The translations under genes and the position numbers were made by a program. Positions 24,581-33,731 of a stretch of DNA of 64,000 bases are shown in pieces. The stretch's first letter is position 1. The number at the start of each line of letters is the position of its first letter. Source of the stretch: Marivirga arenosa (GTDB lineage Bacteria > Bacteroidota > Bacteroidia > Cytophagales > Cyclobacteriaceae); NCBI RefSeq assembly GCF_030503895.2, contig NZ_CP129970.2, positions 1,924,001 through 1,988,000 of the forward strand, written 5' to 3'. Under the pieces are notes generated by a model that worked only from the letters and a program-made list of their open reading frames with translations, had not been told where the DNA came from and searched no databases.

Positions 24581-25675
24581 TTAGAGTCTTTCTATTAGTT
24601 TGAGATTTACTTTCTTAGATTCATATAGTAAAGCGGTATTAATGGCTTGATCTTCTATGAGTTTTAGCTTCTTCTTGTCTAAATTAATATAATTAAGTAT
24701 TTTATCTTTCAACTGGGTATCATTATTCTTCTCAAATAAAAAGCCATTTTGATTATTTATTAGATATGATTTTACTCCACCATTATCAGCGGCAATGACC
24801 ACTTTTTTACAAGCCATTGCTTCAATACCAATTAAACCCAGACTTTCTCTAGACGATGGAAAAACCAAAAGATCAAAAATATTAAATAATTCTGATAATT
24901 TTTTTTGATTTTGAGCAGGTAGCAAATGAAACAGCATACTGTTATTATAGGACCTAACAAATTCTTCAACCTCTCTTTTCAATGGTCCATCACCTACAAT
25001 AAAAATATCTAATTTTTGAATTTTTTTAATATTCTCTAATTTTTTTAACGTCTTAAGAAAAACTCTAACTCCTTTGTCCTCTATTAAAGATGAAGTAAAA
25101 CCTATTATAAAACTATTTGATTGACAGTTATAAGTTTTCTTTAGTTCTTTAATTTTATCTATAGTAAAAGGTTTAAAAATACTTGTATTGATCCCGCCAG
25201 AAGGATATACAATGTATTTTTTAGTATCAAGATGGAAAATTGCATTAACTTTATCTTTATAGAAATGAGATGGCACTACAATCTGAACATTTCTTTTTTC
25301 TACTAATTTCATTAAAAAGAAAAAAAGAAGCTTACTGAATAGATTTGAACGGCTTATTTCTGAACCATGAAAATTTAAGAATATTGGCTTATTTACAAAG
25401 ATTAATAAAAAGGCTACGTGTAACGGGAAGTGTACATAAATTTTATTAAATTGAGAATTTTTTAAAAATAAACCTCTAAAAATTTCAATATAAAATTTAA
25501 GGTAATCCATCAACTTTTGATAAAAAGCGTTGGAGTTCCTTCCTTTTATAAATGTCTTAAGAGTGAAATTAAGGCCTAGATTTTCTAAATCCTTCACAAA
25601 ATTCTTCACAAATACACCGTACCTAGGGTTAACTTCAGATGGATACATGTTTGATATCACCCAGAATTTATCCAT
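24581..25675 (-). CDS. Glycosyltransferase family 4
   Basis: A 364-aa GT-B glycosyltransferase. An N-terminal acceptor domain (WVISNMYPSEVNPRYGVFVK) is followed by the donor domain, with GFTSSLIEDKGVRVFLKTL, IFIVGDGPLKREVEEF, and the E-x7-E motif in FPSSRESLGLIGIEAMACKK (about 276-295). It probably adds one sugar of the repeat unit at the cytosolic face of the inner membrane. Donor and linkage are unknown. The gene is tightly packed in the leftward locus and rich in A+T like its neighbours. Confidence 0.9.
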   Translation of the reverse strand: MDKFWVISNMYPSEVNPRYGVFVKNFVKDLENLGLNFTLKTFIKGRNSNAFYQKLMDYLKFYIEIFRGLFLKNSQFNKIYVHFPLHVAFLLIFVNKPIFLNFHGSEISRSNLFSKLLFFFLMKLVEKRNVQIVVPSHFYKDKVNAIFHLDTKKYIVYPSGGINTSIFKPFTIDKIKELKKTYNCQSNSFIIGFTSSLIEDKGVRVFLKTLKKLENIKKIQKLDIFIVGDGPLKREVEEFVRSYNNSMLFHLLPAQNQKKLSELFNIFDLLVFPSSRESLGLIGIEAMACKKVVIAADNGGVKSYLINNQNGFLFEKNNDTQLKDKILNYINLDKKKLKLIEDQAINTALLYESKKVNLKLIERL

Positions 25676-25684
25676 TTGCTTTAT

Positions 25685-26725
25685 TTAGTTTTTAAAGAAC
25701 TTTGTTAATTCTATGTATCTCTGTTTATAAAGATTCCGCTCACGAAGCAATCTAATGTCATCTAAAAGTTTACCATAATATGATTCTTGCTCATATTGAG
25801 ATAGCTTTTTGTCAATTTCTTCCACTTTTTCTATTTCGCAAAAGAGAGGATATTTATCACCGGTCAGTCTAGCAATTGGTTTGTGCTTTTCACTTAAAAA
25901 TGGAATGCCTAAAGAAATTAGATCTAATATTTTAATTGGGAATGTGAGGTCATCATATAGACTTCTTGAACGTGCGTGAATTGCAAATTTAATATTATTG
26001 TCCTGGAAATAAGTTGCTAACAATTCAAATTTCACGTGTGTGAAAGTAATTTTAAGAGTCAAATTATGCTGTTCAAGGATTTTCTCAACGTTTTTGTCTT
26101 GACTTAGAATGTAGAAATTGTATTTTACATTCAGTTTCCCTGCAATATTTATGAAATTATCAATGCCTGAATTTGCATAATTGACTCCACCTATAAATGC
26201 TAAACCAGTTTTTTCCTTGCTAACAGAAGCTGCTGGCATGTTTTTCTCTTCATTTGTTTTAAAACAGCCTGGCGGTAACTCATCGTATCTAATAGGTTTA
26301 GAAAATTGATTAATTTCGAAGTATTTCTTTCCCATTTCTTTAGTAGGAAAAACCACTAACTCCGCAATTTTGCATAGAAACTTATTAGATATCTTATTAA
26401 AAAGCTTCGTTATTTTTCCTCGAAAAGAGCTATACTCCTGAGGAAGTAATTCAATATAGATATCTCTTATGAACGGGATAATTTTGCATCCCTTCAGATA
26501 GAGAATTGAAAGGCATATGAAATCCACAAAGAACAAGCGGTTGGAAGCAGTTTCAATATATACTTTACCATGACGCCTGGTACCAAATACGGATTTCAAT
26601 TTATCAAATCCATTACCCTCTATCACCAAATCAGAATTTGATATGAATTCTTTTTTAAAGTTCATAATCCTAGATCTAGGACCACCACTTACTTTATTGA
26701 TATTTGGTACTATATATAGGATCAT
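25685..26725 (-). CDS. Glycosyltransferase-like protein (GT-B, divergent)
   Basis: A 346-aa soluble protein with a GT-B look. It begins MILYIVPNINKVSGGPRSR, with the glycine-rich start of GT4 enzymes. Later segments are FIGGVNYANSGIDNFINIAG, YNFYILSQDKNVEKIL and IKILDLISLGIPFLSEKHK, the last corresponding to the donor-site loop. The classic E-x7-E motif is not obvious (FPIKILDLISLG in its place), so the donor site is divergent. Placement among glycan genes, with four- to ten-base gaps to its neighbours, supports a transferase role. It could instead be an inactive partner subunit. Confidence 0.75.
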   Translation of the reverse strand: MILYIVPNINKVSGGPRSRIMNFKKEFISNSDLVIEGNGFDKLKSVFGTRRHGKVYIETASNRLFFVDFICLSILYLKGCKIIPFIRDIYIELLPQEYSSFRGKITKLFNKISNKFLCKIAELVVFPTKEMGKKYFEINQFSKPIRYDELPPGCFKTNEEKNMPAASVSKEKTGLAFIGGVNYANSGIDNFINIAGKLNVKYNFYILSQDKNVEKILEQHNLTLKITFTHVKFELLATYFQDNNIKFAIHARSRSLYDDLTFPIKILDLISLGIPFLSEKHKPIARLTGDKYPLFCEIEKVEEIDKKLSQYEQESYYGKLLDDIRLLRERNLYKQRYIELTKFFKN

Positions 26726-26728
26726 AAT

Positions 26729-28126
26729 TTAATCTTTGGCTATGTATATTGTGTGTCTCCCACTTCCAAATGAATTAGGTTTATAGAACCATAGATCGAT
26801 TTTTTCAATTTCATCATTCATAAGTTTCGTATCAAGGTATATATCTGCAACAAATCCTTTCCTAATTTTTTTAAAATCCTTCACCTCCATATAGGTATTA
26901 TCAGATTTTTTATCCTGATTCATTAGTTTATATTCTAAACCTGGTTTTGGATACACATTTATAACAGTGTTATACTCTAGATAATCTGAAGGGATACTAT
27001 CAAAATATAAATGAAGTACTTTATTAAAGTAATCGTCTAGTTGGAGTTGAAAGGAATGAATATTAAGACCCTTTCTATATTTTAAACAACTATTTTGATT
27101 CCTTATATTACCAACCAAACTACTAAAATATGGAGCTAGGTATTCTGTTAGTTCAAATGCACCAAATTTACTCAAGTGAGTGCTATTGGCATAATGTCTT
27201 CTATTAAAATTTAGCTCTTTTTTAACTTTAGGAGTATTAAGATTTAGCAATTTAATGTTCTCTTTATTTGTGCCTTCAGTTATTTCGCTAAACTCTTTAA
27301 CGACATTAGCCTCTGTACAGGAATATAATTTTAAAGATGAAACAAGAACTATTTTAACACCAATTTCATCGTACTCTTTAAGAAACTCTATTAAATAATC
27401 TTTTGTAACGTTATCATCAAAGAATTTATATTCCTTATTGCAATTAAAATTCATGTATGCATCATTCCATGTTGCATGACTAGTATCTTTCTCATATAAA
27501 GAACTAGCTGCAGGTCTAAAACCAAGATATCCTCTGGAGAAGGCTTCTGGCTCTTTTGTGGTGTAATTTTTCCACTTATTCAGATTATTTAGTGCATAAA
27601 AATAGCCAGAAAACCCATTGATAAGATAATCAGGCTTCTCAGCATGAGGAATTACTTCTAACATGGTTCTCAATTTGGATAAATTCGGCTCAATGGACAG
27701 AAAACCTTTTGTATTAAAAGACCAAACTTCCTCCTCCTTTGGAATAAAAGTTGCATTTTGAGAGAAATCAAGCACCACTACTTTAGGTTTATGAATTTCT
27801 AATGCAGCCTTTATTGTTTCAATCGTAAAAAGTGTTCTCTGGGCCGAAGAACCTAAATGAAGACTTTTAATTCCTGTTAGGTTTTCAAGTAGTAATGGAT
27901 CAATGGCTGTGAAAACATGAGAATTAGAGAAAAATAAAACGTCATAATTTGTACCGTCTTTTGTCTCATTCCTCAATTCTTTAAAACTCACATCCAGCCT
28001 CTCATCTGACTTAGGAACAATAAAATCAGAGATAAAATAACTTATTAGAACTATTAGTAGTATAAAGACTACTAACTTAAAACTGAAAATAAATGAAGGA
28101 TTTTTCCTCAGATCCATATACACCAA
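26729..28126 (-). CDS. SGNH/AlgX-like O-acetylation partner, paralogue 1
   Basis: A 465-aa protein with one N-terminal membrane helix (about 13-35) and a periplasmic domain. The block FFSNSHVFTAIDP (65-77, Ser69) takes the place of the SGNH GDS block. NSTHLSKFGA (314-323) stands where the family usually has D-x-x-H, so the triad Asp is Asn314 beside His317. A C-terminal beta domain ends KIDLWFYKPNSFGSG. Its start overlaps the end of the MBOAT gene by 50 bases (or 41 from the second ATG). It is an obvious paralogue of the product of 29753-31150. It probably moves acetyl groups from the MBOAT protein to the glycan, or binds glycan if inactive. Confidence 0.75.
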   Translation of the reverse strand: MVYMDLRKNPSFIFSFKLVVFILLIVLISYFISDFIVPKSDERLDVSFKELRNETKDGTNYDVLFFSNSHVFTAIDPLLLENLTGIKSLHLGSSAQRTLFTIETIKAALEIHKPKVVVLDFSQNATFIPKEEEVWSFNTKGFLSIEPNLSKLRTMLEVIPHAEKPDYLINGFSGYFYALNNLNKWKNYTTKEPEAFSRGYLGFRPAASSLYEKDTSHATWNDAYMNFNCNKEYKFFDDNVTKDYLIEFLKEYDEIGVKIVLVSSLKLYSCTEANVVKEFSEITEGTNKENIKLLNLNTPKVKKELNFNRRHYANSTHLSKFGAFELTEYLAPYFSSLVGNIRNQNSCLKYRKGLNIHSFQLQLDDYFNKVLHLYFDSIPSDYLEYNTVINVYPKPGLEYKLMNQDKKSDNTYMEVKDFKKIRKGFVADIYLDTKLMNDEIEKIDLWFYKPNSFGSGRHTIYIAKD

Positions 28127-29537
28127 AGATTAAAACTGAAAACAATAATATTAAATAAACAGACCACCTGAATATAATAGGTTGGGCATTTAATGCTTTA
28201 GACAGATTCATTTTAGATTGAAAGACCTCTAAACCAATTAAAAAAAGGATGGAATAAACAGCTAACCAAAACTCATTAGCCTCTAGCCCTAGATTGTATA
28301 AACTCCCATTAAAAAGTAGATTCCAGTCCCAATCAAAGAGATTTCTTATAATCACTACTGAATCACTCAAATTGTTTGCCCTAAAGAAGATCCAGGCAAA
28401 GTCTGCAAGAATAAAGGTAAATACAATTAATAATAGTTTATTAGCAAGTAAATCAAAGTTAAAAAACCTATTAATCGTAGGGCGAAGAGCGCTTGTGTTA
28501 ATAGCCTTTTCTACAACGATAAAAATTCCATGTAGAGCACCCCAAATTAGAAAATTATAAGATGCTCCATGCCATAAACCACTAACTAAGAATACGATAA
28601 ATAGATTCAAATAAGAACGATATAATTTAACGCGACTTCCTCCCAGCGGAATATAAAGGTAATCTCTAAACCAAGTAGAAAGTGAAATATGCCATCTCCT
28701 CCAAAATTCTGTGATAGATTTTGAAAAATAAGGTGTGTCGAAATTTTTCATTAAATCGAAACCCATAATCCTGGCTGCACCAATGGCTATATTAGAATAC
28801 CCAGCGAAGTCACAATATATCTGAATTGCAAAAAAAACGGTTGCCACTAATATCTGAACACCATAATGATCCTCCGGTGAATTATATACTTCATTGACCA
28901 ATATGGCCACCCTATCAGCCACCACCAGCTTCATAAAGAATCCCCATATCATCAATCTTAAGCCACTCTTAAATTTATTATAGTTGAAAGGATGCCTTTG
29001 ACTAAATTGAGGGATCAAATGAGAAGATCTCTCAATTGGACCAGCAACTAGCTGTGGGAAAAAGGAAACAAAAAGAGCATATTTGCCAAAGTGTAATTCA
29101 GGCTTTATTTGATCCCTGTATACATCTACGGTATAACTCAATGCTTGAAATGTATAGAATGAAATCCCTACAGGTAGCAAAATATCAAGATTAGGTATAT
29201 TTATACCTAACTGCGATATTTCCATAAGGTCATTGATAGAATTAGCTAAGAAATTGAAATATTTAAAGTAAATCAATATCAATAAATTACTAACAAAGCT
29301 TATGGCTACCCATACCTTTTTTTTGTTAACTTTATCACTCTTATTAATGAATATTCCCGATAAATAGGTGATAACCGTTGAAGTTAGTATTAAAAGCGCA
29401 TAGGTAGCATTCCAGCTCATGTAGAAATAATAACTAGCCGCTAGGAGCCATACCCATCTCCATTTATTAGGTAAAATAAAATAGATAATTACAACTATCG
29501 GGAAAAATAACAGGAAACCAAGTGAATTAAATAACAT
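28077..29537 (-). CDS. MBOAT family O-acyltransferase (AlgI/PatA-like)
   Basis: A 486-aa membrane protein with about 11 helices. FFPQLVAGPIERSSHLIPQF, YCDFAGYSNIAIGAARIMG, FWRRWHISLSTWFRDYLYIP and SGLWHGASYNFLIWGALHG are the AlgI family blocks. His323 in WHGAS corresponds to the essential His322 of AlgI, and His336 follows. It carries acetyl groups from a cytosolic donor across the inner membrane for O-acetylation of a glycan. It is flanked on both sides by paralogous SGNH-like proteins, which makes a three-gene acetylation module inside the polysaccharide locus. Confidence 0.95.
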   Translation of the reverse strand: MLFNSLGFLLFFPIVVIIYFILPNKWRWVWLLAASYYFYMSWNATYALLILTSTVITYLSGIFINKSDKVNKKKVWVAISFVSNLLILIYFKYFNFLANSINDLMEISQLGINIPNLDILLPVGISFYTFQALSYTVDVYRDQIKPELHFGKYALFVSFFPQLVAGPIERSSHLIPQFSQRHPFNYNKFKSGLRLMIWGFFMKLVVADRVAILVNEVYNSPEDHYGVQILVATVFFAIQIYCDFAGYSNIAIGAARIMGFDLMKNFDTPYFSKSITEFWRRWHISLSTWFRDYLYIPLGGSRVKLYRSYLNLFIVFLVSGLWHGASYNFLIWGALHGIFIVVEKAINTSALRPTINRFFNFDLLANKLLLIVFTFILADFAWIFFRANNLSDSVVIIRNLFDWDWNLLFNGSLYNLGLEANEFWLAVYSILFLIGLEVFQSKMNLSKALNAQPIIFRWSVYLILLFSVLIFGVYGSEEKSFIYFQF

Positions 29538-29752
29538 AGGTTAACAATTGAATGGAAAAATGTCAATCATAATAAAGATGCAAAGCTAACAAATTTATTT
29601 ATCACCGCATTAATAAGGAAATGAAGATTTCAAATTGAATAATATCCTTACATAATCTAAATATTAACAACCTTTTTTTTGTCCTTATCAACGCCTAAAG
29701 TTTTGCAATTTCAAATTATAGATTTTCATGTTGAATATAAAAACTCCCAGAA

Positions 29753-31150
29753 TTAAGGCTCTAAAATTAGATTTGATTTGTAAATTGAGTGTTTTCCACT
29801 ACCAAATGAATTAGGTTTATAGAACCACAAGTCTATTCGTTCTATTTCAGAGCTTTTAAGTTCTGTGTCTAAAGGAATATGCGCCAGATAACTGCTATCA
29901 GCAAGTTTAAAGTATTCTTTAACTTTTAAATACGATGCATCGCTACTCGAGGTACTATCTATAAGTTTATGCTTAAAATCAGAAAAAGGAATAACATTGA
30001 TAACCGTATTGTAGTCTAAATAATCCCTTGGTATATCATTGAGGTATAATTGTACCACCTTCTGAAAATTATCATCAATCAATAATTGATAATTATTGAG
30101 GTTAAGGTTTTTTCGGTAATTAAGTTTGGGGTGAATTTTGGTTAAGTTATTCGATTCACCAAATATCTCTTCACAAAAATACTTTGTTACTTTTAAGGCC
30201 CCAAGGTGATTCAAGTGATTACAATCATAGAATTCATTCTTTCCAACATTTAATCTTGATGTATTATTAATCTGGTTCAAATCAATGAGCTTTACTTTGT
30301 TTGTCATACCCACTTCTTCTATGATAGTGCCCACATCTTGCATAAAATTAAGTTCAGATGTCGAATCAACTACTATTGGGGAGACTATAACTAAATCGAT
30401 TCCCTTCCTTTTTAATTTATTTAAGAAATCTTTGAAGAACTCTCTAGTTGGAGTATCAAAAAATAGATTTGGCTTTTCATTTTTATTATGACAATTTCTA
30501 CTTGAATAATTATTAAAATCATTATTATTTGGCCTTCTTTTGGGGATGAAGCCTAAATAGCTATCACTATATACGTTTTTTGATGGATTTGAGACTTTGT
30601 AATTCTTCCATTCATTCAAATGACATAGCGCATATGCGAAACTAGATAAACCTTCTAAGAGTACCTTTTGTGCTTTTACGTGAGGTATCAATTTCATAAA
30701 CGTCCAAAATTTTGAAAAATCTGGTTCAAGAACCCTCATGGCTCTAGAATTATAAAACCACGCCTTTTGATCATCAGGTAATTTTGATGATTCAGCCGTT
30801 AAGCTTATTACTATTTTATCTGGCGAGTGATTTTGTAACGCTTTTTCAATTGTAATCAAGGTAAAAAACAAGCTTTGAGAGGGACTAGCTAATAATAACG
30901 CATTTTTACCAGTCAAATGTTTTATATATAGCGGATCAAAAGTTGTATAAACCTGAGAATTTGAAAAAAATAAAATGTCGAAATTATTTTCTTGATTATT
31001 TTGATCAAGGTGGTTCAGGGCTGTTAGTAAATTCTTGTCCCTACTAATCTTAATAAAACTGGACAACCCTTTAACAATCCATAAGAATATCATCACTAAT
31101 AATAAAAACTTTACTGCAAGAATATTTAAAGAACCTTTCTTCCTTTTCAT
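29753..31150 (-). CDS. SGNH/AlgX-like O-acetylation partner, paralogue 2
   Basis: A 465-aa protein, the same length as paralogue 1 and alike throughout (NEWKNY near 179-184; C-terminal RIDLWFYKPNSFGSG). It has one N-terminal membrane helix (about 10-31). The SGNH-like blocks are FFSNSQVYTTFDP (Ser65) and YDCNHLNHLGA (Asp309, His312), so unlike paralogue 1 it keeps the D-x-x-H pair. It is therefore the better candidate for active transfer or removal of acetyl groups in the periplasm. It lies upstream of the MBOAT gene with a 215-bp gap in which I see no gene, so it may be separately transcribed. Confidence 0.75.
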   Translation of the reverse strand: MKRKKGSLNILAVKFLLLVMIFLWIVKGLSSFIKISRDKNLLTALNHLDQNNQENNFDILFFSNSQVYTTFDPLYIKHLTGKNALLLASPSQSLFFTLITIEKALQNHSPDKIVISLTAESSKLPDDQKAWFYNSRAMRVLEPDFSKFWTFMKLIPHVKAQKVLLEGLSSFAYALCHLNEWKNYKVSNPSKNVYSDSYLGFIPKRRPNNNDFNNYSSRNCHNKNEKPNLFFDTPTREFFKDFLNKLKRKGIDLVIVSPIVVDSTSELNFMQDVGTIIEEVGMTNKVKLIDLNQINNTSRLNVGKNEFYDCNHLNHLGALKVTKYFCEEIFGESNNLTKIHPKLNYRKNLNLNNYQLLIDDNFQKVVQLYLNDIPRDYLDYNTVINVIPFSDFKHKLIDSTSSSDASYLKVKEYFKLADSSYLAHIPLDTELKSSEIERIDLWFYKPNSFGSGKHSIYKSNLILEP

Positions 31151-31232
31151 ATTGGTTAAAATATTAATTCTAAAACTATAGCAATCGGCATTGGACTCTT
31201 TACAGTTTTAAGTTCAAATTGATTTAATAAAA

Positions 31233-32456
31233 CTAGCCTTGGTTTTTAAAGGCAATTATCTCTTTAGAGTTATTAGGATGGTTTGCTGCGCTTCTATTAT
31301 GTTTATTAAGAAATAAAATAAGAAAAAGCACGAAAAACGCGTTGGTGAAGTAATGAATTGAAAGAAGATTAGAGATTAAAAAAATTGCCAAGAATGCTAG
31401 TTTAAACCTGAGATTAACCTTTGAACCAAATAAAAGGTATAAATGAAATAATAAGAAAATACTGAGACCCACGAGACCAAATCTATGATACACATAATAA
31501 AAACCATTATCAATTTCATGAAAAGTTCGCTGTCTTGATAAAGAAGGAGATATCTCATTAATCTCAAAATAAGTTGAAGTTACGCCTACACCAGAGCCAA
31601 AAAAGATCTCCTGATAAGAGCCTGTCGTTTTATCTAGCATTAAATTAACTGTCTCGACTCTATGTTTTACCGTACTATATTCCCATGGTTTGGTTATATA
31701 ACCTATTTTCTCTGTTAACTTTTCATTGAAAAAAAATTGAGCCGTATTCGCAACTATTGCAAAAAGAGCAATAAAAATAATTGGCAGAATTATCAACCAT
31801 TTATCCTTTTTAATAAAAAGAAGCCCATTTACAATAACATAAATCATTAGATATTGTAAGCTCCCCTGTAAAAGAATAGTTATTAATCCAAAAAGGAACG
31901 TAAAAGTATAAATCAGATTCCATTTTGTTTTATTCCATATTTTTAGACACGCAACAAGTATAAAAGCCAGTGTAGTCGGTCCAGCGATTCTATAGCTATA
32001 ACCACCTGCCGCAGTTCCTCTATTATAAATATTTAAGGAGCTAGGAAGATTTAAAAAAGAAAATAATAAGTAATAACTAAATACTATAAAGCATATTAAC
32101 ATCAAAATTTTTTCGAGCCTCTCATAAAAGCCTACCTCCCTTTCAAAGGTACGAATCATCAGGAGCAGGTAGAATGTGAATAAATGAAATTTATAGTCAA
32201 TATGAGCGGCAGAGTTATTCATAATCCCATAGACTAAAAAAGGTAAATAAAGTATTAGAAATGCGACTATAGATCGTGAAAAATAAACTTTCCCTAATCG
32301 GAACTTCAAAATATATAAAAAGGAGAAAATGATACTAATAAAATAAAAAACCAGCATATACAAGCTTGATACAGCCAAATAACTGAAAATAAGGGAGAGG
32401 GAAATCAAGAAGCTACTTAGCTGGATTTTATATGAGCTTTGTATAGTACCAAACAT
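31233..32456 (-). CDS. O-antigen polymerase-like membrane protein (Wzy candidate)
   Basis: A 407-aa integral membrane protein with ten or more predicted helices. A periplasmic loop (about 245-325) holds the segments EIFFGSGVGVTSTYFE and RTFHEIDNGFYYVYHRFG, the His/Asp/Gly-rich pattern of EpsG/Wzy-like polymerases and ligases. There is little overall likeness to the ligase-like protein at 23349. With a Wzx-type flippase in the same locus this is the better candidate for repeat-unit polymerase, but that is inference from position. It lies 82 bases upstream of the SGNH paralogue 2 gene. Confidence 0.8.
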   Translation of the reverse strand: MFGTIQSSYKIQLSSFLISLSLIFSYLAVSSLYMLVFYFISIIFSFLYILKFRLGKVYFSRSIVAFLILYLPFLVYGIMNNSAAHIDYKFHLFTFYLLLMIRTFEREVGFYERLEKILMLICFIVFSYYLLFSFLNLPSSLNIYNRGTAAGGYSYRIAGPTTLAFILVACLKIWNKTKWNLIYTFTFLFGLITILLQGSLQYLMIYVIVNGLLFIKKDKWLIILPIIFIALFAIVANTAQFFFNEKLTEKIGYITKPWEYSTVKHRVETVNLMLDKTTGSYQEIFFGSGVGVTSTYFEINEISPSLSRQRTFHEIDNGFYYVYHRFGLVGLSIFLLFHLYLLFGSKVNLRFKLAFLAIFLISNLLSIHYFTNAFFVLFLILFLNKHNRSAANHPNNSKEIIAFKNQG

Positions 32457-32579
32457 AATATCATTTAAAATATTAAATCTTATATTCTATTAAAGCAAGC
32501 TTACAGATCTTGCAGGACCATGTATTATTCTAAAGATTATATTCTTAAGAGAGCTACAAAAAGTTTTTTGCAGCATTAT

Positions 32580-33731
32580 TTACTTCTCTAAAACATTCGT
32601 CAAATATTCCTGAGATTTTATATTCAATTCAGTAATCTTCTTTGATATAAATTCAGATAACGTCTCTCGATTATTGATTAAAGCATTTAAACTTATTACG
32701 GCCGTATCTATATCAGAATTATAATCGATAGAATAATCTGATAAATCTAGATAACTAAAGCATTCTTTACCTTTTACTTCATATGAAATATTTAATGTAG
32801 GTATACTTTCAATCAGAGATAATATACACATATGCAGGCGCGTACCAATTACTAAATCAAATGAACTTAATCTACCTCTAAGTTCCTCCAATTTGTAATA
32901 ATCATTATTGACCTTAATTTTTTCCTTATAAGCATGAGCAACGTATTCGTTAACTATCTCCTTTGCTACTTTGGAGTCATCTATATAATCGTTTAAACCC
33001 TGACATGTACTAAGAAATTCAACTCTATATCCCTTATCTATTAGCTTATGTGTAAAGGTAGCGATCATGGTATAATAGGCTTCTTTGTTTCTTTCATCAT
33101 GACTCCAGCTCCTTACAGATATACATGCAATTTTTTCTGTTACTGCTTTCCTGTAATTGGTAACAGGATTTAACAAGAATGCGGCATCCTCCGTCCTCAT
33201 TACTTTATGAAGCATGCTATCATCAATTATTTCATTGATATATTTGTGCGAGAAATGATCACGAACCATTACATAATCAATAAATCTCATACTAAAGCGT
33301 AAAATTTTCTTATCCCTAATGTTTAAAGGACCTATCGATTGAGAATATATAACAACCTTTTTACCAAAGCATTTTGCCCAAATGATTGGTACTACCTTTT
33401 TAAGAATTCCGTAATAAGAATTAATATAACCACCTGGTGCGCTTATTATTAGATCAGCATTTCTAAAGCTAGATTTAAAAATGAAAAAGAAGGGATACAA
33501 GAAGATATTGATGTATTTTAACTTATTTAGCCAGTTATAATCGTAGAATTCTTTGATGAAATTATAATCATTAGCGTATATCCCATTTATTCTTGAAAAT
33601 CCAAAAGTTGATATAATCACATTATGGCCTTGTCTCTTTAGTTGATCTGCTAAACCAAAAACAAGCGCGGCATCACCATTATTAGTGGGTATAGCATTAC
33701 TTATGATAATATTTTTAGTTTGTACTTTCAT
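32580..33731 (-). CDS. Polysaccharide pyruvyl transferase family protein
   Basis: A 383-aa soluble protein of the PS_pyruv_trans family (CsaB/WcaK/AmsJ). The N-terminal SNAIPTNNGDAALVFGLADQ, the central VVIYSQSIGPL, and the late IGTRLHMCILSLIESIPTL (about 293-311, with the conserved R-x-H) are characteristic. Members put a pyruvate ketal on a sugar, using phosphoenolpyruvate, adding negative charge to capsules, colanic acid or cell-wall glycans. It overlaps the flippase gene by four bases. A pyruvylated repeat unit is likely but unproven. Confidence 0.88.
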   Translation of the reverse strand: MKVQTKNIIISNAIPTNNGDAALVFGLADQLKRQGHNVIISTFGFSRINGIYANDYNFIKEFYDYNWLNKLKYINIFLYPFFFIFKSSFRNADLIISAPGGYINSYYGILKKVVPIIWAKCFGKKVVIYSQSIGPLNIRDKKILRFSMRFIDYVMVRDHFSHKYINEIIDDSMLHKVMRTEDAAFLLNPVTNYRKAVTEKIACISVRSWSHDERNKEAYYTMIATFTHKLIDKGYRVEFLSTCQGLNDYIDDSKVAKEIVNEYVAHAYKEKIKVNNDYYKLEELRGRLSSFDLVIGTRLHMCILSLIESIPTLNISYEVKGKECFSYLDLSDYSIDYNSDIDTAVISLNALINNRETLSEFISKKITELNIKSQEYLTNVLEK

